Part shown: in pieces, positions 26,677 through 46,271 of the stretch
Position numbering within the stretch: the first letter of the stretch is position 1
How the letters are laid out: each line of letters starts with the position of its first letter
Assembly: GCF_901000735.1 (NCBI RefSeq)
Contig: NC_081545.1
Coordinates: 7,183,540-7,247,539 of the forward strand
DNA: 64,000 bases
Source of the DNA: Corylus avellana
Taxonomy: Eukaryota; Streptophyta; Magnoliopsida; Fagales; Betulaceae
Direction of reading: 5' to 3'
Position numbers and translations under genes: made by a program
The notes under the pieces: generated by a model
What the model saw: only the letters and a program-made list of their open reading frames with translations
What the model was told of the DNA's origin: nothing
The model's database searches: none

Positions 26677-27143
26677 TGGATCTGCGGCTGAGATGAGGCC
26701 TGTAGTGTCTCTGGGCAGCTTCAGTAGCAGCCAGCGAGATGGGAGAGAAGATAACTTCAATGTGTTGAAACGTGATTTTTTTTTTTTTTTAACAAACTCA
26801 AAATGAAATCAGTCTGAAAAATAAGAAGAAAAATTGTAATCTAATGTCTAATAATTGGCACAATTGGCGTTAGCCTATCTGGCTCTGATACCATATTAAA
26901 CAATATTGTTTTTGTGTTTTCTGCCTACTCAATCGTATGGCAGTGTTTCTTATTTATAATAATATAAGAGATTGTTTTGTTTACAAGATCAATAACTGAT
27001 AGAAACCTAATCCTAAATTGTTTTTGAGAAGTAATTTACTTCAGTTCTTGTTCCTGCAAGAGTTTCTGTTTGAGCAAAGTTCCTTTGTCATTATTTTTAT
27101 CACAATCAATTGTTTGTGATTTATCTGTTCCAATAAGTAACAC
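26677..27143 (-). mobile_element. Copia-type LTR with primer-binding site, remnant
   Basis: On the minus strand TGGTATCAGAGCC (26881-26893) matches the initiator-Met tRNA primer-binding site used by Ty1/copia elements. The preceding approximately 235 bp up to TGTTAC near 27143 would be the LTR. The remaining approximately 200 bp (26677-26880) would be leader; I see no gag. LTR borders are approximate. Confidence 0.5.
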
Positions 27144-27672
27144 TACTCAAATCTCCCACCCACTCAAAATAAAATAAAAAATATAGTAAAAGAGAAAAAT
27201 AAAAACTGTTCTTGAATGAGAAGAGATTATATTCAAACTTGAACCGAAAAAAAAAAAAGAATAACAAAAGAAAAAGAAATTACAATCATCACCAAATACA
27301 GTTATCATAGAGAAGTTTGAACACACACAAAAAAAATAGATAAATAAATAAAAGAATAACAAAAGAAAAAAAAAAAATTACAATCATCACCAAATACAGT
27401 TACCATAGAGAAGTTTCAAGTAAAGGAATAGATATTCAAATCTTACATGTAGGTTACTTCACAATGACCAAAACAAAATAGAAAAATGAAATTACAATCA
27501 TCACCAAATACAAATACCACAAAGAAGGTTCAAGAAAATGAATAGATATTGGGAGAATAGTTTCATTTCGGTGAAGGGCTACTAAAACCTTCTTATTCAT
27601 AAAACCAATGGTTTGTCCACGCTAAAACCTTCTTATTAAGAGATGACAGATTCAAGAAAACTTGCATTGGTA
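27144..27672 (-). other. 3' flank of copy B, D-like
   Basis: Closely matches 60250-60748 downstream of copy D, more than it matches the flank of copy A. A block of about 100 bp ('aattacaatcatcaccaaat') is duplicated at about 27265-27420. No gene. Confidence 0.6.
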
Positions 27673-31833
<4,161 letters not shown>

Positions 31834-32590
31834 AACGAATAAAGCATGGATGCAGGTAACTAATTTAATGCAAATTAGTTGAATGCTTGAAACGTGATCT
31901 TGAAGAAAATCATCAAATATGGCGAAACAGAGAACCTTGGTCTTCCGAGTCAATCCGACCGGCCTCGAGCTCTCGGCTTGAAATTGGGTTTTGACGATGG
32001 GTTTTGCTGGAGCAATTTGTAAAGATAGTATAGAGACTAGAGAGGAGCTCCTTGGGCAGGATTATAGCAAATCTGACCAAGAGAGAGTTAAAGAGCATTT
32101 CCCGTAGATGTAGGCAAAATATCTATCGAAAAAGTACAATTTTTTATCTTAAAGTCAGAGGATGAGAGAGAGTAAAAAGAAAAAAGTGAGTGAAAAATAA
32201 TAATAAATATAACTTATTCTCTAAATAATGAATACACTAATCACTTTATTTACTATATATGCTTAAAGGAATAACTACAAAATAACTTACAAGGACAGCG
32301 ACATAAATCTATCCTATAGATTTTGTTTGTAGTGCAGATGTACTTTTCGTAAATTTATGACCAGGCTTGCTCTTCAGATATATTTTCTTAGAGCATTCTC
32401 AATAGGTTTTTTGTTATTTTCCTTATATTTAAGGATTTAAATTACTTTGTATTTTTTTTATGTTAAAATACACCACAATAACTTCCATTCATCATTTTTT
32501 ATATCATTAAAATATTTATTTTTTTAATTATATTATATACATGAGAGGAGAGACAAGATAGAATTGTGAGACATGAGAGAAAATAAAAGA
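31834..32590 (-). promoter_or_regulatory. 5' flank of copy B with conserved upstream frame
   Basis: Near-identical to 17123-17900. An ATG-started 61-codon upstream frame (32098-31913, minus) ends about 80 nt before the main ATG. CATATATAG near 32256-32264 is a weak TATA candidate on the minus strand. Confidence 0.45.
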
Positions 32591-32780
32591 GATTAACATC
32601 AATAATGCAAGACTGGTCCAAGGATAAAAATCAACCGTCCAAATTGGGAATTTGAGGTTCTCAAATCCCCTCATGAATTCGAGGGGAACCTGATCGGGGT
32701 AATTGTAGGATATTGTTTTTTCAGATCAGATTCTCAGTGTTGGACCAGTCTTGCATTATTGCATGAGAGGGTCAGATAAA
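32591..32780. repeat. Inverted copy of spacer 18795-18950 with local inverted repeat
   Basis: The segment from about 32620 to 32772 is the reverse complement of 18795-18950. It is bracketed by 'aataatgcaagactggtcca' on the left and its reverse complement on the right. Just left sits gagattaacatcaa, which also occurs at 32804 in its ancestral place. The pattern is that of a template-switch rearrangement. Confidence 0.85.
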
Positions 32781-34063
32781 GATTCCTGCTTTGAACAGTG
32801 AGATTAACATCAAAGATAGTCTAAGATTGTGGGCATTGTCATGTCCCATAAATCTGGGCAAATGGGTTTAGAGGGTATGGACTAATTAATTACTCCTTGT
32901 TCTAGGCCATCGGTGAGGCCGGAATGGTCACGCCAGGAGACTCTTTGGTTGTACGGCATCCTCCCGGAGTGTTGAGATTCGAAGTAGAGAAGGCTCTTTG
33001 TGAGAGCATCTGAATAATCGAAGGCTCCAGAAGAGGTGGAAATGGAAAACAGGGATAGAAGAAGGCAACCTCAACCGGCATTGTTGAAGGTATTCTACAA
33101 TGGTGTAGAATAAAATGGGTTTGGCCATGCGGTGTCTTCGGCCACCCCAATCTGCCTATGGGGTGGCCGAAGCCAACCTCAACCGGCATTTAGTGGTGGT
33201 ACAGTCATCTTAAGGGCTAAATTAAAAAAGTTGAAATTTTTTAGCTGTCGGGGGTGATCGAACTATCTTTTAGCTCTCAACAGGGTTGGCCCGCTACCGC
33301 TTGGGGGCAAAATGGGGTGGCACTTTATTATTATTTTGATTTTGATTTATTTTCTAAACATAAATAATAGTATATTATTATTATGTAGTGAAATGTTTTG
33401 AACCGTTGGATAAAAATCAACGTTCCAAATTCATTCCAGAGGGGATTTTGGTCCCAATTACCCTGCTATTTCTTTGTTTGTCTGCATCTTATTGGGATCA
33501 TATATATTTGGAGTAATACTATAAATCTTTTTAGAGTTCTCTTAAAGTCATTTTAAATGTGATGTGACTTTTAAAATCATTAATAAATCAAAAGTCAATA
33601 AATTACATCTTAAATTCAACAGTAATTTGAAAAGCCACATCACATTTGAGATGATTATAGGAGGATTCTAAAAAGACTTATAGCATTATTAATACATTTG
33701 ATGTAAATGTATTCTTCATTTGGTTAATTAGCACTCAAAATTTCGGTTGCTTAGGAACTTCCTTGTAAGAACCATATTTTGGTTGGTCGTCATTGACTTT
33801 GTTTCTATATGATGCTATTGTGCTACACAAAGATGCCTAGGTGGTGGTGGTGGGAAAGGGTGAAAAGTGTACTTAATTTTATTAGTTGAGTTGAGCTGAT
33901 GAAGATTTTCCAACTGATCAAAATTCCTAGAATTGTAAAGATTGATGTATTTTACTCTAAAGGACTCCAGGCTCCTTACATCTGAGTCTAAATCCTGAAA
34001 GAAACAAGCAGAAGCTAATCAATTATTGGTTAATTGAGGTATTAAATGTAGACAAAGTTCAAA
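32781..34063. other. Spacer duplicated from beside copy A (DUF1685 tail, empty hAT site)
   Basis: Carries the last approximately 90 bp of the DUF1685 frame, the empty ctcccgga site (32961-32968), and the counterpart of 21926-23032. Homology ends at 34063, exactly where the A side switches to LINE. No gene. Confidence 0.7.
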
Positions 34064-35220
34064 GTTGATTCAACATTGTAACAGGAACCAATCTTAATCA
34101 GCATTCAACTCAATATACAACTGTAAAGTGAGATCCTATCCTATTTCAATAATTGATATCCGTAGAACAAGGTGGTATGGAGGGGCAGACCTAGAGATTT
34201 GTGTTTGGGAGTAAAATTCTAAAAAAAAATAATTTGGAGGGTAAAAATTAAATTTTATAGGAATTTTATAATTTAATTTTTTTTTTTTGGGACCACCTTC
34301 AGCTTTGGTGGGTCCAGGGTCCCTCAAGGCCCAACTTGGTTCTACCCCTAGAAACAAAATGCTACTTTGTAGCCTCACTTGACTTCTAATCTTCTATCTA
34401 AGGCCCATTAGTCTGTGCTTTTGGTTTTTCACTTCGTTTGGATTGGTTTTTATTTTTTTTTAGCTTTAAAGTTAAAAATAGTTTTTTTATGAAAAAAAAA
34501 AACTTTATTTTTAAACTGTTTAGGCAATTTTTAAAGAAAAAAAAAGTCAAAATAATACTTTCAAATTTTTTATCAAACATGTTAGCCTTTTTTTTTTTTT
34601 TTTTTTTTTTTATTTTTTATTTTTTAAATTTATTTATTATTATTATTTTTTATTTTTTTTATATTTTATAAATATACAACGAAATCTCAAACATGTTAGG
34701 CCTTTCTTTTTTTTTTTTGTCACAATTTTTTAAATACTAAAAATACTTTATAAATATATAACGAAATCTCAAACAAGCTCTAAGAGCTTGTGTGAGATTG
34801 TGTTGAGAAATAGATCAACTTCTATATTATGGAATAACTTTTTAAAAACAGCTTCTTTTTAACATTTTTTTTCGAAATTTGTATTTTGGCCATTTTTAAC
34901 CTTCTATAAAAGAAGTACTTTTTGAGTTTTTTTTTTTTTACTAAACAGACCCATTTTTGTTTTACACAGCTTTTTATGTAATAAAAGTATTTTTTAAACT
35001 CTTTAATATATTCTCAAACATGCTCTAAAATATTGGTTTTTACTTGCGTCTACACAAAACGATAATATGCTAGTATTCGGTCATCAAAAACAAGAAATGT
35101 TACTGTTTATTTATATACACTGGTAATACTAAAATCATCGGCGGCGTATACTTTGCAACGTACTCTGATAATTTATCGATTTGTGTATACAAACACTGAT
35201 AAATTGATGAAGCAGTTATT
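34064..35220. other. AT-rich spacer with MITE-like DNA
   Basis: Long T runs. Two copies of 'acgaaatctcaaac' (about 34679 and 34761). A possible MITE at about 34782-35028 has ends GAGCTTGTGTGAGA and TCTCAAACATGCTC. No coding sequence recognised. Confidence 0.5.
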
Positions 35221-35533
35221 CACACAAGCAAATTCTCACAATGAATGTATTTCAAAAACGAGTACTAGCTAACAGGGTACGATCAAGCAAGGAAAAGGTA
35301 AAAATTTCTGTAAGGGAGAGGAAGTTTATGATAAGCTCGATAGTTATTTGTAGATACCTGAAAATTGTTTGTCAATCCTTCCTTATGTTTGAGTGTCTAC
35401 TAATAGGGTACAATCAAGCAAAAGGAATCAAGCAAGCAACTATGATTGGCATTGTAATGTTACACTGGAATAATAGAAGGTGGAAATATAAATAGTCTTT
35501 AGGATTTAATTGATGAATAAGACACTTGATTTA

Positions 35534-35766
35534 GGGCTGCTTGGATGTGCGTTTGAGAGGCCTAAAAATACGTTTAACACTCAAAAAATTGGTTTGAAAA
35601 AAAAAAATACCCATTTGATAAAAGAAATTGAAAGTGTTTTAAGGGTCCAAAAAGCCCAACAATAGTCAAAACACACTTTTGGCAAAAACTTCATTTTTAA
35701 GCTTTTGTCAAAAAACGCTTTTTGATTTAAAAACTATATTTCTTAAACGCAATCTCAAACAGACTC
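35534..35766. mobile_element. Tourist-like (PIF/Harbinger) MITE 1
   Basis: Ends GGGCTGCTTGGATGTGCG and, reversed, GAGTCTGTTTGAGATTGCG. Flanked by TTA at 35531-35533 and 35767-35769, the 3-bp duplication expected of PIF/Harbinger elements. Confidence 0.7.
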
Positions 35767-35769
35767 TTA

Positions 35770-36003
35770 GAGCCTGTTTGGGACTGCATTTGAGAAATAG
35801 AGGTTTTAAGTCAAAAATCGCTTTTGGACAAAAGCTTCATTATTAAGCTTTTGTCAAAAATACGTTTTAGTAATTTTTAGGCTTTTTGAACCGTTAAAAA
35901 TATTTTTAATTTTTTTATCAAACAACTACTTTTTTCTTCAAACGGATTTTTTGAGTGTTAAAAAACACTTTTAGGCCCCTCAAACGCAATCCCAAACAGG
36001 CCC
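35770..36003. mobile_element. Tourist-like (PIF/Harbinger) MITE 2
   Basis: Ends GAGCCTGTTTGGGACTGC and, reversed, GGGCCTGTTTGGGATTGCG. Flanked by TTA at 35767-35769 and 36004-36006, sharing the left triplet with MITE 1. The paralogous sites near 37585 and 52030 lack both elements. Confidence 0.75.
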
Positions 36004-36240
36004 TTAGTCAAAAACCTATGCAGCCAACCCCGGCTCGACTTGATTCTTTGCTTGTGAATAAGACTACTCAAATCTTCAACCCACTCAAAATAGAGAGAAA
36101 GTAAAAGAAAAATATTAGGCTTGAATTAGAAGAGATTATATTCAAACTTGATCCGGAAAGATAAGAATAACAAAAGAAAAAGAAATTACAATCATCAGCA
36201 AATACAGTTACAATAATTACCAAAAGCAGTTATCATAGAG

Positions 36241-37170
36241 AAGACGATTTGGGAAAAATTAATTAGAGATCAGGTGGGGATTTGTCAATGAACTTGGAAA
36301 AATAGATTTTGGACCCATTTAAGCTTGATTTTCTAAAGTAGCTACTAGCTAGGGGAAATTGCCTTAAAAAAAATGGAATAAAATGGCCCTATTGGAAATT
36401 TTGGAAAGAATGTTGAGGTACTAAAAAATTTTTTATCAATAGAAAGTAGCTAAAATCTTGATAAGATATTCTGATTTGTAAAGAGAATGTTGACAAAATG
36501 GGAAAATTTTTACACCTCGGCAGAAATCTTGTAGGATTACACTGATGAGATTGTCACAATTAACCATTCGCTTTTACTTAATTATTCTGGGAAGCTAAAG
36601 CTGAAGCAGGTGGACTAAAATGGAAGATGTTTCATGGTTGCCACGCAAGGTATAAGCCCAAATTCCCTCTCTCTGGTTTCTCTTCTCGTGGATTTTCCCC
36701 TTACCCGGAAGCCCCCTTTCATGTTTTCTTTCTTTTTTTTTTTTGAGGGACTTTCTTGACTGATTGTTGAGGAAAATTTATAAGTTAGTAACATAGTATG
36801 TATGGACGATTTTCGATTATACTACCGAATGATTTGGCCTAAATCCCTATAATATTTCAGAGCTTAGGTTGTATACCAAAAAGTTTTCTCTACAGTATTT
36901 GGGTTGCTCCAAATTCGGTTTTGAATGATACTAATGAGATTATAGCTCCCTTTTTTGCTTACCCATTGGTTAAATTGGTAGATATTGAATCATTCTTGGT
37001 TGATTTATACTGGGTCTTTGTTTTATATCTCCCATTGGGGTGTTCTTTTTAGTTGAAAGTAGTTTTATTTTTAATTTACTGGATGTTTGCTGATTTATGA
37101 AAGGAAAAGTTGGGTCTTAAGTTTGGTGGTCTGATTGATTTTGGGCCTCCATTTGATAGCAAACGAGGAT
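36241..37170. other. Spacer, no recognised gene
   Basis: Mixed AT-rich DNA. A short frame MEDVSWLPRK near 36619-36650 is followed by a donor-like GTATAA and could be a stray first exon, but nothing supports it further. Confidence 0.4.
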
Positions 37171-38096
37171 GCAATTTTGATAGCACAATCAAATTCTAAC
37201 AGAGGGGTGCCTACAAAGAGTAAGGATAATCGAAAACTTGGAGGGGATGACAGCGGGGGGAAATCTCTGACGCTTATGTTGACAAGGGTAAAAGGATAAA
37301 GGTAAAAAGTAAAAGGTAAAAGTAAAATTTCTTTAAGAGAGAGAGAGCGAACGTACTCGTAAACTTGATAACTATGTAAAGATACTCGAAAATAGTCCTC
37401 CGCCCTTCCTTATGGTGAGTGTTTACTAATAGGGTACGATCTTAGCCAAGTTTAGCAAACTAAACATAAGACTCAAGCGAAAGGAATCAAACAGGCAACT
37501 ATTGACGTTACACCGGAATAATAAAGGGTGGAAGTGTAAATGCAAGCTTTACTACCGCTTTAGGAGGATTTAGGAACTTGATTTAGTTAAAAGCCTAGGA
37601 AGCCAACTCCGCTCAACTTCACTTGACTTGATTCTTGGATGTGAATAACAAATCTTCCGCCCACTCAAGATAAAAAGATAAAAAAAGAAAAAGGAGAAAG
37701 AAAAAAAAGAAAAGAAAAATATTACACTTAAATCAAAAGAGATTATATTCAAACTTGAACTCGGAAAAGAAGAATAGCAAAAGAAAAATAAATTACAGTC
37801 ATCACTAAGTACAGTTTCCATACATAAGTTTCAAGTAAAGGAATATATATTCAAATCTTACATATAGGCTACTTCATAATGACTGAAACAGAATAGTATA
37901 AGAAACTACAATCAACACCAAATCTTACAAGAAAAAGGAGTAGATATTGATATTGGGAGAAAAGTTTGATTTGGGTTAAGGGCTAATGGAACCTTCATAT
38001 TTATAGAAACCAATGTGTAGTCCACTAGAACCTTTGTAAGCTAGTCTAGTAAAGGACAACCTCACCAGAATTTGCATTGGTATCATGCACTATCGA
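37171..38096 (-). other. 3' flank (downstream arm) of copy C
   Basis: Shares blocks with the arms at 35.24, 51.6 and 60.0 kb ('aacttgat', 'cttgattcttggatgtgaat', 'tttcaagtaaaggaatat'). Also duplicated at 26.05-26.56 kb. No other gene. Confidence 0.6.
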
Positions 38097-42382
<4,286 letters not shown>

Positions 42383-43673
42383 CAAGCAAATATACAGTTG
42401 ATTTTTCTTCTATGGCTTACCATTACGGGTAAAGCACGCTGCTAACTAATTTAATTGAAATTTTCTATCATTTCAAGCATAGGATGCTTATAATCTAAAA
42501 AAAAGGAGTTCAATTAAAATTATAAAAAAATCTAAAAAATTTGAGATAGACACCATGAATTCAAACAAATGGATGGTTTGAAAACGCGTTTCCCAGCCCA
42601 ATCCCAACCAAGAGGGAAACCCTCTATATACGCAAACTGACAAAGGTCCAGCCCCACTGCACGACAACAGGTACAAGTAAAAATTTGTTCAAAGGGACTT
42701 GGATCTTCCTCCCTCGAGTGTTGACTCTCATTTAATCCACACTTTCCAAAGTCTGCCGCCAAGTACAGGCGAATGTGAGATTTGGTTTTGTAAGTGATGA
42801 AAGAAAAACTTTAAACTAACTAATTATTTTAGAGTAATAATGCATATATGGTTAATTAGCGTATTTTTTCTAGGTCATAATGAATGGTAATATGGTATCA
42901 TAATCACTTCATAATGTCATGTTGTATTGTCAGCAACAAATGACGTGAGCCTGATGAGGACGTCAGAGATTAAAGAGTGAGTTTGTGACACCCCTAGTCT
43001 CATATTGGTTTATAAGAGATATTCATAGATGCTAAGTTTTTACGAGTATATATTCTTTAATAATTAAGCATAAATTTTGTATTTATGATTAACTTATTTA
43101 TTAAAATAACTAAAACTGAGTCCAATTCATACAACAAAGCAGCCAGAAAAAACACAAAACAAAAAGAGTGATATAAATTTTTTATTTTTTTCTGAGCAAA
43201 CAAAAAGAGTGACTGCCTAGAGGACTAACTGGCCGGTTGCACATGCGTAAGCAGAGAAAAATCGTCAAGTTTCCCGAGGATGAGCTTCAGTGTCGTTCTG
43301 CATCGCAATCCGTTCCTATCCTGAATGACAATTTGTCAACATTCACAAGAGGAATCATGCTGGCCACCAAATTGGAAAATTTGAAGCAACTGATGTTGAA
43401 GTTCCCTAGGTAGCAAGACAACGACCATGAATCCGATTCGTGAGTGATTGGATGATATTTGACTACAGGATTCACAATAAATTTAATGATGGCAGTGATG
43501 CCGATCAGAATTAAAATTATTTTAACAGGGTATGATAGTTAAATTGAAGATTGAAAATAAAATTTAAGAAGAGAGAATAATAAATAGTGAAGAGAAAGAT
43601 CATAGTTGTCCCTAAATAATCAAACATAAAAATAATTCTAAAAGACTGAAATATAATTAATAATTATCGCTTA
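42383..43673. other. 5' flank of copy C and spacer
   Basis: 42383-42440 retains the leader seen in A and B, with an ATG whose frame stops early. Beyond that, AT-rich DNA; a phrase 'gtgacacccctagtctcata' near 42988 resembles LTR starts but no partner is seen. A 62-codon minus frame (43287-43475) is unrecognised. Confidence 0.5.
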
Positions 43674-44455
43674 TGTTGTGAATGATTTGAATTTAAGCCC
43701 TCAAGTGAGACCCAACAATATTAAAAGATAAGTTTTTTGGTTCACGTGGTATTATATCTCCCAACTGCCTTTGATTTAGTTTGCCTAGAGTAGTACTCGG
43801 TCTTGTTACTTTTCTAACTTGGACTTTGAGTCTTTATAATAAACCGACGTTGTGGCTTATAAAAGAAGCATCAAGATTAGTCTTTTGATTCTCACCGACG
43901 TTGGGATTCTCACGGTGTTTGTGCCATACAGGCACTTAGAGAAAAAAATAGTCTATTTTATATTGTTTTTCTCTCTTTTTGTATTTTTTTTTTTTTTTTT
44001 TTTAATTTTGTGTGAGAGTGAGATTTTGTATATTGGGGCTTTAAGTTTTGAGTGGTTTTTTCCCTACTCTTTTAAGTTTTGATCATCTTTGCTAGTGGAT
44101 GTAGGTTTGTTAAACCGAACCACTTAAATTTTGGTATCTTGTGTGATTGATTTATTTCTATTATGCTCTTTTCTGCTTCTTTGGGAATTAGGATCCTAAA
44201 TTTAGTTCTGTGCACAACAAGTGGTGTTAGAGCTCAGGTTTTGGTTCTCAAGTTCAAGACTTACTTGGACTTGATTGTTGTTTGTAGCTTGTGATTGCCT
44301 TTGTGGTTGTTGGATGAGACGTCATGAGAAAATCTGCATTGTGAACTTGATGGAATTCAAATCAAGGTGGACATTGTTGTGAATGACTTGAATTATCAAG
44401 TCTTAAGTGGGAACCAACAATATTGAAAGATACGTTTTTTTTTTGGCTCACATGG
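43674..44455 (+). mobile_element. TRIM-like LTR retroelement (PBS and PPT only), 3' LTR interrupted
   Basis: 5' LTR 43674-44219 starts TGTTGTGAATGATTTGAATT and ends GCACAACA. It is followed by TGGTGTTAGAGC (44222), a variant of the initiator-Met tRNA primer site. The internal region is only about 155 bp, with no coding sequence, and ends in a purine tract AATCAAGGTGGACAT. The second LTR starts at 44375 (TGTTGTGAATGACTTGAATT), and about 80 bp later it is broken by the gypsy LTR at 44456. PBS plus PPT without genes defines TRIM/LARD-type elements; the LTR is long for a TRIM. Confidence 0.7.
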
Positions 44456-46268
44456 TGATGCAGCATGTGGTCCCCACCCCACTAAAGGCTAAAAAGCTTT
44501 ATTTATTTATTTAATTTTATAATTAAGATTTATTTTTCTTTCTCTACGAAGATTATGTTTACTTTTCCTATTAAAATTAGATTTACTTTTACTACTAGAA
44601 GTAGGTTTTACTTTATTGCAAGTATTTATCTTCTATAAATAGGCTAGTTCATAATGTAAAACTCACTCAATTGAATTATTATGAAATTATAAAATTTTCT
44701 CTTAACTACTCTATGAAGTTTTATCTTTCTTTTAGCTTGTGGGCTTGTTTTATCTTTTGGTCATAAGACGTAGACGCTTTTGATTGTGGTTACTTAATCT
44801 TCCGCTACGTCAATTGGTATTAGAGCAAGCTTAATCCTGATCATGGTCAATCAGCGCAACGGTGACAATCCCGTTAATGATGCCACTTGTGACAGGGAGG
44901 TTCCTTTGAGAACCGAATTCTAGGAGTTCTAGTAGACAATGCAGCAGTCGTTATGCCAGTTGCAAGAGATGATGAAAGGCATGCAGATGGGTCTTAATTG
45001 TAATCACAGGGATAATGATGCCCATGATGATGATAGGATCCGAGTAAGGCCCGTTCATCACCAACAACCTGCACCCGTAAACTGACCACCAACCTACGAC
45101 GATCTTAGTGATGATGAAGACTTTGCTGAATGAATGTTCGAATGGGATGTTGCGGTATATCGAAGGGTTGGATTATGTAGAGGCGCCAGTCGTGGGGGTG
45201 CAGGCTTCAGAGGCTATGAGCATGGTGGTGCTAGCTATATGGGGAATGTTTATGAAAGCGCCGGCTATCGGGATGCTTATGGAGAGCAACCCAGATGTCA
45301 GGATTACGACAGGGAGGAATCTCATGAATATCGGATGAAGATCGACCTTCCATCATTCAATGGGCATCTTCGCATCGAATATTTCCTAGACTCGGTGAAG
45401 GAGGTAGAGAGATTCTTAAATTATATGAGTATTTCCGAGAATCGCAAGGTAAATTTGGTTGCATACAAGTTCAAAGGATGAGCTTCTGCTTGGTGGGAAC
45501 AGTTATAGATTTCCTGAGCCCGACAAGGGAAGGGACCCATAACTTCATGGTTGAAGATGAAGCGGCTACTCAAGGCATGGTTTTTACCACTGGACTTTGA
45601 GCCACAACTATTCCAACAATACAAAGAGTGTCGACAAGGAGGTTGAACCATCAAGGCATATGTTGATGATTTCTATTGCCGATCCACCTAAACTGATCTG
45701 ATGGAGACTGACGGAGGCTCAACAACAAGCAAGCTTTATTGGTACATTGTGTGTAGCAATCCAAGACGAGGTTTCCATGCATCCCATCTTTACTTTGACT
45801 GAGGCAGTTAGATTGGCACCGCAAGCATAAAAGTAATTGGAAAGACCTAGAGCACCAACCTGGGAGTGAAATCTAAGCGATTCAACGAGACCGACACAAG
45901 GTCGGGGAAAACAACCTCTAGTCCGGATAGTCACACCAAGTAAATAGTGGCTTCCACAGGAAGAGGAGCCAGCAACAACTCAACCATATTGAGACAACCA
46001 GTGAACATACCTCCATCCAATAATTTGTATGCGCGGCCCAGTACAACAAGTGTTTCAAATGCAACCAACCATAACATAAGTCACATTAATGTCCTTGGAG
46101 GCAGATGGTAAACTTAATAGAACCCAAGCCAGAAGGAGCCGTGGATGGAGAGGATGATACACTCGATTATGAGGAGGAAGAATTGGCCAACGCTGATGAG
46201 GGAATTTCACTTTCCCGATCCTTGGTAATTCAGCGTTTACTTTTGACCCTGAGGTAAGATGATAAATC
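44456..46268 (+). mobile_element. Ty3/gypsy retrotransposon remnant: 5' LTR, PBS and gag
   Basis: LTR 44456-44812 runs TGATGCAGCATG...TACGTCA with a TATAAATA box near 44634, followed by a PBS-like TTGGTATTAGAGC. Gag starts at the ATG at 44843 but is broken by many stops and frame changes. Recognisable parts are KIDLPSFNGHLRIEYFLDSV, ASAWWEQL, and a degenerate zinc knuckle (CFKCNQP) near 46045. Similarity ends at about 46268, where an oppositely oriented gypsy begins. No protease, RT or 3' LTR remains. Confidence 0.75.
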
Positions 46269-46271
46269 TTA

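Larger units (their letters stand above)
35241..36240 (-). pseudogene. Orphan downstream arm of a receptor kinase copy
   Basis: 35241-35530 and 36007-36240 match the arm downstream of copy C (37280-37560 and 37590-37820), including 'gattatattcaaacttga' and 'atagagaag', but no kinase exon follows; the match ends near 36240. Two MITEs interrupt it. It is a leftover of the tandem unit rather than a gene. Confidence 0.7.

Noticed and set aside
42940..42985. Hammerhead ribozyme core (CTGATGAG followed by a GACGTC stem)
   Set aside because: The required GAAA segment and the cleavage triplet with pairing stems I and III are absent.
45108..45338. 76-codon plus-strand frame as a separate gene
   Set aside because: Overlaps the degenerate gypsy gag in another frame.
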